NCBI GenBank assembly: GCA_026421205.1 | Contig: JAPKBM010000019.1 | Span: 1-33,615, forward strand | DNA: 33,615 bases | Direction of reading: 5' to 3' | Source: Planctomycetota bacterium | GTDB taxonomy: Bacteria > Planctomycetota > UBA1135 | In this document: piece by piece, positions 30,517 through 33,615 of the stretch | Layout: each line of letters starts with the position of its first letter | Numbering within the stretch: position 1 is the stretch's first letter | Position numbers and translations under genes: made by a program | Notes under the pieces: generated by a model | Databases searched by the model: none | Told to the model about the DNA's origin: nothing | Seen by the model: the letters and a program-made list of their open reading frames with translations, nothing else

Positions 30517-30524
30517 TAAGAATA
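30517..30524. promoter_or_regulatory. Overlapping -10-like sequences between dinG and leucine dehydrogenase genes
   Basis: The minus strand reads TATTCT (30524-30519) and the plus strand TAAGAAT (30517-30523), 10 bases before the ATG at 30534. If the minus element is used, the dinG transcript starts near 30512, which disfavours the ATG at 30516 as start. Weaker than the other two shared elements. Confidence 0.3.
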
Positions 30525-30533
30525 CGTAAAACC

Positions 30534-31583
30534 ATGCTTAAAATCACCGACATCCCTGTGGAAGGCTATGAAACCGTCAAGCGCGCAATTGACGCAGAGA
30601 CAGGCCTTCATGCCATCATTGCGGTGCACAGCACGGTTCTTGGTCCGGCTTTGGGTGGAATGCGGTTGTGGTCTTACGCTTCGGAGCAGGAAGCACTCAC
30701 GGATGTTCTTCGTTTGTCTCAAGGGATGACCTACAAGGCTTCCTGTGCAGGTTTAGATCTGGGCGGCGGAAAGTCGGTGCTGATTGGTACGCCAGAAATG
30801 AAGTCAGAAGGTTTATTTCGTTCCATGGGGAAGTTTGTGGAATCTTTCGGTGGAAATTACATCACGGCTGAAGATGTCAACACGAAGCCTGCGGATATGG
30901 CCGTGATTGCTACACAGACGAAATCAGTGGTAGGGCTAGAAGGGAAGTCTGGGAATCCGTCTCCAAAAACGGCATGGGGTTGTTTTGTGGGTTTGCGGGC
31001 TTGTATGGAAGAGGCTTTTGGCTCCGCAGACTTGAAGGGCAAAGTGGTTGCCATTGAGGGCGCGGGCTCGGTGGGCTCAATTTATGCAAAATTTATTGCA
31101 GAACAGGGCGGGAAAATTGTCGTGGCAGATATTGTCGAAGAAGCCGCACGGCGTGTTGCCGAAGAAACAGGCGGCACCGTTGTTTCTCCCGATGCCATCC
31201 GCCAGGTGAACTGTGATGTCTACGCGCCCTGTGCGTTAGGCGGTTCCGTGAATCCAGAAACGATTCCTGGAATCCAGGCTCGTGTCATTTGTGGCGCCGC
31301 AAACAATCAGTTACTGGATGAAGATGCCGACGGCTCTGCCTTGCGAGAACGAGGCATCCTTTATGGTCCGGATTACGTGGTCAATGCCGGTGGCTTGATT
31401 AATGTGTACAACGAACTTGTTCCAGGCGGTTACAACGAAGAGCGTGCTGTGAGCGAAATGGACAAGATTTATAATAATCTCAAAGATATCTTCGCAATTG
31501 CAAAGGATCGAGGAATCTGCACTTCCAGGGCGGCCAACTTATTTGGAGATCGCCGTGTGGATGCAGCCCGCGCGTTGATTTAA
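30534..31583 (+). CDS. ldh: Leucine dehydrogenase (Glu/Leu/Phe/Val dehydrogenase family)
   Basis: Catalyses reversible NAD+-dependent oxidative deamination of leucine, valine or isoleucine to the 2-oxo acid and ammonia. At 349 residues it has the short form typical of LeuDH. The dinucleotide-independent domain carries GPALGGMRLW (37-46), MTYKAS (65-70, Lys68) and DLGGGKSVL (75-83), where Lys80 is the catalytic lysine known in Bacillus LeuDH. The Rossmann domain has IEGAGSVGSIYAKF, with an acidic residue after the second strand (VVADI) consistent with NAD+ use. Valine and phenylalanine dehydrogenases share these motifs, so substrate preference is probable rather than certain. The stop codon interlocks with that of the convergent MetAP gene. 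Confidence 0.9.
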   Translation: MLKITDIPVEGYETVKRAIDAETGLHAIIAVHSTVLGPALGGMRLWSYASEQEALTDVLRLSQGMTYKASCAGLDLGGGKSVLIGTPEMKSEGLFRSMGKFVESFGGNYITAEDVNTKPADMAVIATQTKSVVGLEGKSGNPSPKTAWGCFVGLRACMEEAFGSADLKGKVVAIEGAGSVGSIYAKFIAEQGGKIVVADIVEEAARRVAEETGGTVVSPDAIRQVNCDVYAPCALGGSVNPETIPGIQARVICGAANNQLLDEDADGSALRERGILYGPDYVVNAGGLINVYNELVPGGYNEERAVSEMDKIYNNLKDIFAIAKDRGICTSRAANLFGDRRVDAARALI

Positions 31584-32503
31584 GCCGTAATGGCTTCGCA
31601 GCCGTCGGCAGTAATGATGAGCGTGTGCTCTGTTTGAGCTACGCGGACTGACGGGTCGGGGTCAACGAGTGGAGGGAAAACCATGAGGCATTGTGTACGA
31701 ATAAGACGTGCCAAGGTGGTCTCGATGGCTTCTGGGGGAAGCTTTGTGAAGGTGCGCCGCGCAAACGGTAAGCCTCGCATTTTTTCAATGACTTCCCAGA
31801 CGGCTGGGTCAAGGCCCTTCATTTTTCGTGGCTCCCGGCGGAGCATGAAAATCTCTGCGCGGCCCTGCTCGTGCATCACGCCTTTGCCGTCGGTCACAAA
31901 AGGTTCGATGGCAATGACCATGCCTTCTTCCAAAATGGCGTGGTCATGTGCATCGGGGACAGCAGGAATTTGTGGAGCGGTATGCACTTTCCATCGAGCG
32001 ACCCCGTGGCCCGTGAGATTGTAAACTGGAGTGTAGCCCTTTTTACGAATGGCTTGTTCAATCGCTGCCGAAACTGTGCGAACGGGGACGTTAGGGCCGA
32101 CGATTTCGATGGCCGCCGCCAGGGCCTCCGCGGAAGTGTCCACCATGCCTTGATATTTCGGGAGTGTGCCAAGATATTTGCTTTGTGCGTTGTCCGCGAC
32201 GTATCCATCGACTTCTACGCCAACATCTAGCTTGACGACGTCTTCCGCTTCATAGCGCATTTCGTCCGTAGGGGAGGAGCAATAGTGGGCTGCAATTTGG
32301 TTTCGGCTGGTCTGGGCAGGAAATGCAGGTCCCCCGCCTTCCTTTCGGATGAAGCTTTCTACCGTTTCTAAGACGTCTCTGAGGCGTACCCCAGGTTCAA
32401 TCATGGAAATCCCTAACTTACGCGCATCACCGGCGATACGACCAGCTTCTCGGAACTTTTCAGCAGCACCGGGTTCAAGGGCAGGGGGAGTTTTTGAGGG
32501 CAT
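31580..32503 (-). CDS. map: Type II (archaeal/eukaryotic-like) methionine aminopeptidase
   Basis: Removes the initiator Met from new proteins. All five metal ligands are present: Asp93 (KLDVGVEV), Asp104 (YVADNAQS), His166 (NLTGHGV), Glu200 (VIAIEPF) and Glu292 (VAQTEHTLI); His73 in AAHYCS is the substrate-binding His. At 307 residues it carries the roughly 60-residue helical insertion (about 225-285, from RKMKGLDP to VFPPLV) between the fourth and fifth ligands. That insertion, NLTGHG and VAQTEHT define type II enzymes of archaea and eukaryotic MetAP2, not the usual bacterial type I. The start at 32503 was chosen over the in-frame ATG at 32578 because the upstream 25 residues are not family-like and a TAGAAT lies between. 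Confidence 0.9.
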   Translation of the reverse strand: MPSKTPPALEPGAAEKFREAGRIAGDARKLGISMIEPGVRLRDVLETVESFIRKEGGGPAFPAQTSRNQIAAHYCSSPTDEMRYEAEDVVKLDVGVEVDGYVADNAQSKYLGTLPKYQGMVDTSAEALAAAIEIVGPNVPVRTVSAAIEQAIRKKGYTPVYNLTGHGVARWKVHTAPQIPAVPDAHDHAILEEGMVIAIEPFVTDGKGVMHEQGRAEIFMLRREPRKMKGLDPAVWEVIEKMRGLPFARRTFTKLPPEAIETTLARLIRTQCLMVFPPLVDPDPSVRVAQTEHTLIITADGCEAITA

Positions 32504-32523
32504 GAGACTGGAGTAAGCATGAC

Positions 32524-32529
32524 ATTCTA
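32524..32529 (-). promoter_or_regulatory. Candidate -10 element (TAGAAT) of the MetAP gene
   Basis: TAGAAT on the minus strand, 20 bases before the ATG at 32503. Transcription would begin near 32517 and supports the downstream start codon. Confidence 0.4.
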
Positions 32530-32583
32530 AAAGAGTTACAGGAGAGGCGTCAGTTTTGCCGAAAGAGAAGTGGAGCAAAAATC

Positions 32584-33516
32584 ATGTTGCAAATCACAAC
32601 CGGACAAATCCTCGCTAACTACCGCATCTTGGCCTTCATAGGACGAGGCGCTTTCGCTCAAGTTTTCTTGGCAGAATCCACCGACGGCCGGAAAGTGGCC
32701 CTGAAGGTGGGAGACGAAAGTGGAGGTGGCCAATCAATCCCTCGCTTCGGCGAAGTGACAGGCGAAAGAAACCCATTGGGAGTAAGTCCTGATGAAACCC
32801 CTGCAGAGGCACTGTTTCTGGATCCTCAAGAGGGGGCTCGTGCAGAGGTCCTTGATTTTCATGAGGTTGATGCCCTCTTGGTGAAAGAAGCAGAAATCCT
32901 TCATTCTGCAAAAGGGCGCGGTTTGCCAGAGCTGTACGAAGTTGCCGATTCCAATGGCCGACCTGTCTTGGTGATGGAGTACATCGACGGCTCGACTATT
33001 CGTGAGAAGATTCGTTCTTTGGAAGGAATCAAGTTGGGATGGTTCGTAGAAGTCGCCCGTACCTTGGAACGTTTGCAGGCCTTGGGATGGGATTGTCATG
33101 GAGACGTCAAGCCCGAGAACATCATGATCACAGCCGATGAGCGTGTCGTTTTGTTGGACCCTATGCCAAATGTGGCTCGTTCCGACGAAGTCTTGGCGAC
33201 GCCTTGGTACAACCCTTTCCTGAGGAAAGATGAAAAGGGGGACACCCAAAGCTTGGCCATCATGATCTATGAGTTGTTGTGCGGCGCTTTGCCTTTCGAT
33301 GAAGTGCCTTTCCGCTACGCGAGAACTCCAGGGGCTTTGAGTAAAGAAGATCAAAGCATGGCCTTATCTTTGTACTTGGCATACCCAAGGCCAAGAGAGT
33401 TGAATGCCCATGCACCTCGTGAAATGGAGCGATTGATTTACCGCGCTCTTTGTGATGAAGCGTATGGAATAGAGAACCTTCGTATGGATTTAGAAGATTT
33501 CCTTTCCCGCAGATGA
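32584..33516 (+). CDS. Atypical Ser/Thr protein kinase
   Basis: A 310-residue eukaryotic-like (Hanks-type) kinase without a transmembrane segment or sensor domain. The Gly-rich loop is GRGAFAQVF (20-28), the ATP-anchoring lysine is Lys41 in VALKVG, and Glu102 or Glu104 is in the helix-C region KEAEIL. The catalytic loop is CHGDVKPENIM (171-181), with Asp174, Lys176 and Asn179. The DFG motif reads LDPM (Asp192 kept, Phe-Gly lost), and the APE-like region is TPWYNPF. So the catalytic acids are present but the activation segment is unusual. A roughly 55-residue insert lies between Lys41 and helix C. GGAG lies eight bases before ATG. Its substrates are unknown and no phosphatase is nearby. Confidence 0.8.
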   Translation: MLQITTGQILANYRILAFIGRGAFAQVFLAESTDGRKVALKVGDESGGGQSIPRFGEVTGERNPLGVSPDETPAEALFLDPQEGARAEVLDFHEVDALLVKEAEILHSAKGRGLPELYEVADSNGRPVLVMEYIDGSTIREKIRSLEGIKLGWFVEVARTLERLQALGWDCHGDVKPENIMITADERVVLLDPMPNVARSDEVLATPWYNPFLRKDEKGDTQSLAIMIYELLCGALPFDEVPFRYARTPGALSKEDQSMALSLYLAYPRPRELNAHAPREMERLIYRALCDEAYGIENLRMDLEDFLSRR

Positions 33517-33556
33517 GCAGATAGAGGTCGTTCCTAGTTTTAATGTCACTATTTCT

Positions 33557-33582
33557 AGCAGCTGGGCTTCGCCTCAGCTGCT
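33557..33582 (+). terminator. Strong hairpin after the kinase gene, possible terminator
   Basis: AGCAGCTG (33557-33564) and CAGCTGCT (33575-33582) form a perfect 8-bp stem, extended by GGC/GCC around a TTC loop with one bulged T. It begins 40 bp after the kinase stop. No T-run follows (TCCCGTTATCC), so it is not a classical intrinsic terminator; mRNA 3'-end stabilisation is another possibility. The remaining bases to the window end show no gene. Confidence 0.4.
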
Positions 33583-33615
33583 TCCCGTTATCCAGACCAA
33601 GTCAAATTCCGAGTT

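Noticed and set aside
1-33615. Mobile element, prophage or genomic island
   Set aside because: No transposase, integrase, terminal repeats or duplicated attachment site next to the tRNA was found; base composition looks even by eye.

Overview
The window looks like a chromosomal segment of a diderm (Gram-negative-type) bacterium of moderate GC content, about 53% by eye. lpxD implies an outer membrane with lipid A, murJ implies peptidoglycan, and two lipoproteins carry clear lipoboxes. Several genes are types that are uncommon in model bacteria: a cyanobacterial/plant-type IspH, an archaeal-like type II methionine aminopeptidase, a PTPS-family enzyme without the usual cysteine, a large secreted heparinase-like lyase and a HEAT-repeat lipoprotein. 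This mix would fit Planctomycetota or a neighbouring phylum, but that placement is inference; no rRNA gene is present. I see no transposase, integrase, phage gene or CRISPR array.

Layout. 1-2.8 kb: a truncated HD-domain phosphohydrolase, a small secreted protein, a Nudix hydrolase divergent from pyrK, then a PTPS/QueD-family gene. 2.84-8.5 kb: tRNA-Pro(GGG), then a two-gene lipoprotein unit (heparinase/alginate-lyase-like enzyme and HEAT-repeat protein). 8.5-12 kb: an ArsB/NhaD-type transporter coupled to a CBS-domain protein, divergent from murJ. 12-19 kb: a leftward five-gene run in transcription order: class I glutamine amidotransferase, two-TM membrane protein, aroB, carB, sulfotransferase. 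19-20.9 kb: Na+/Ca2+ exchanger and lpxD. 20.9-24.6 kb: a degenerate Nudix protein divergent from folC-ispH, and rsgA. 24.7-30.4 kb: a SpoU methyltransferase with rarA, a degenerate methyltransferase-like protein, and a DinG-type helicase with an apparently dead exonuclease domain. 30.5-33.5 kb: leucine dehydrogenase, type II MetAP and an atypical Ser/Thr kinase.

Genome architecture is the most distinctive property. Same-strand neighbours often share ATGA/TTGA junctions. Four of six convergent pairs end in interlocked stop codons that overlap by exactly 4 bp; a fifth pair abuts with no gap. Divergent genes are separated by only about 20-80 bp. Many start codons lie 6-10 nt after a TANNNT hexamer, usually TAGAAT-like, with no Shine-Dalgarno sequence, which suggests widespread leaderless transcripts. 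At two divergent pairs the -10 hexamers of both strands are the same symmetric heptamer (TATACTA, TAGACTA). Separately, the octamer GGCGTCGG/CCGACGCC occurs 23 times by hand count, in several reading frames and on both strands, against about 1.5 expected from base composition. It is a candidate highly iterated DNA signal.

Metabolically the window covers parts of pyrimidine (pyrK, carB), shikimate (aroB), folate/pterin (folC, PTPS), isoprenoid (ispH), lipid A (lpxD) and branched-chain amino acid (leucine dehydrogenase) pathways. They are dispersed rather than grouped in classical operons.
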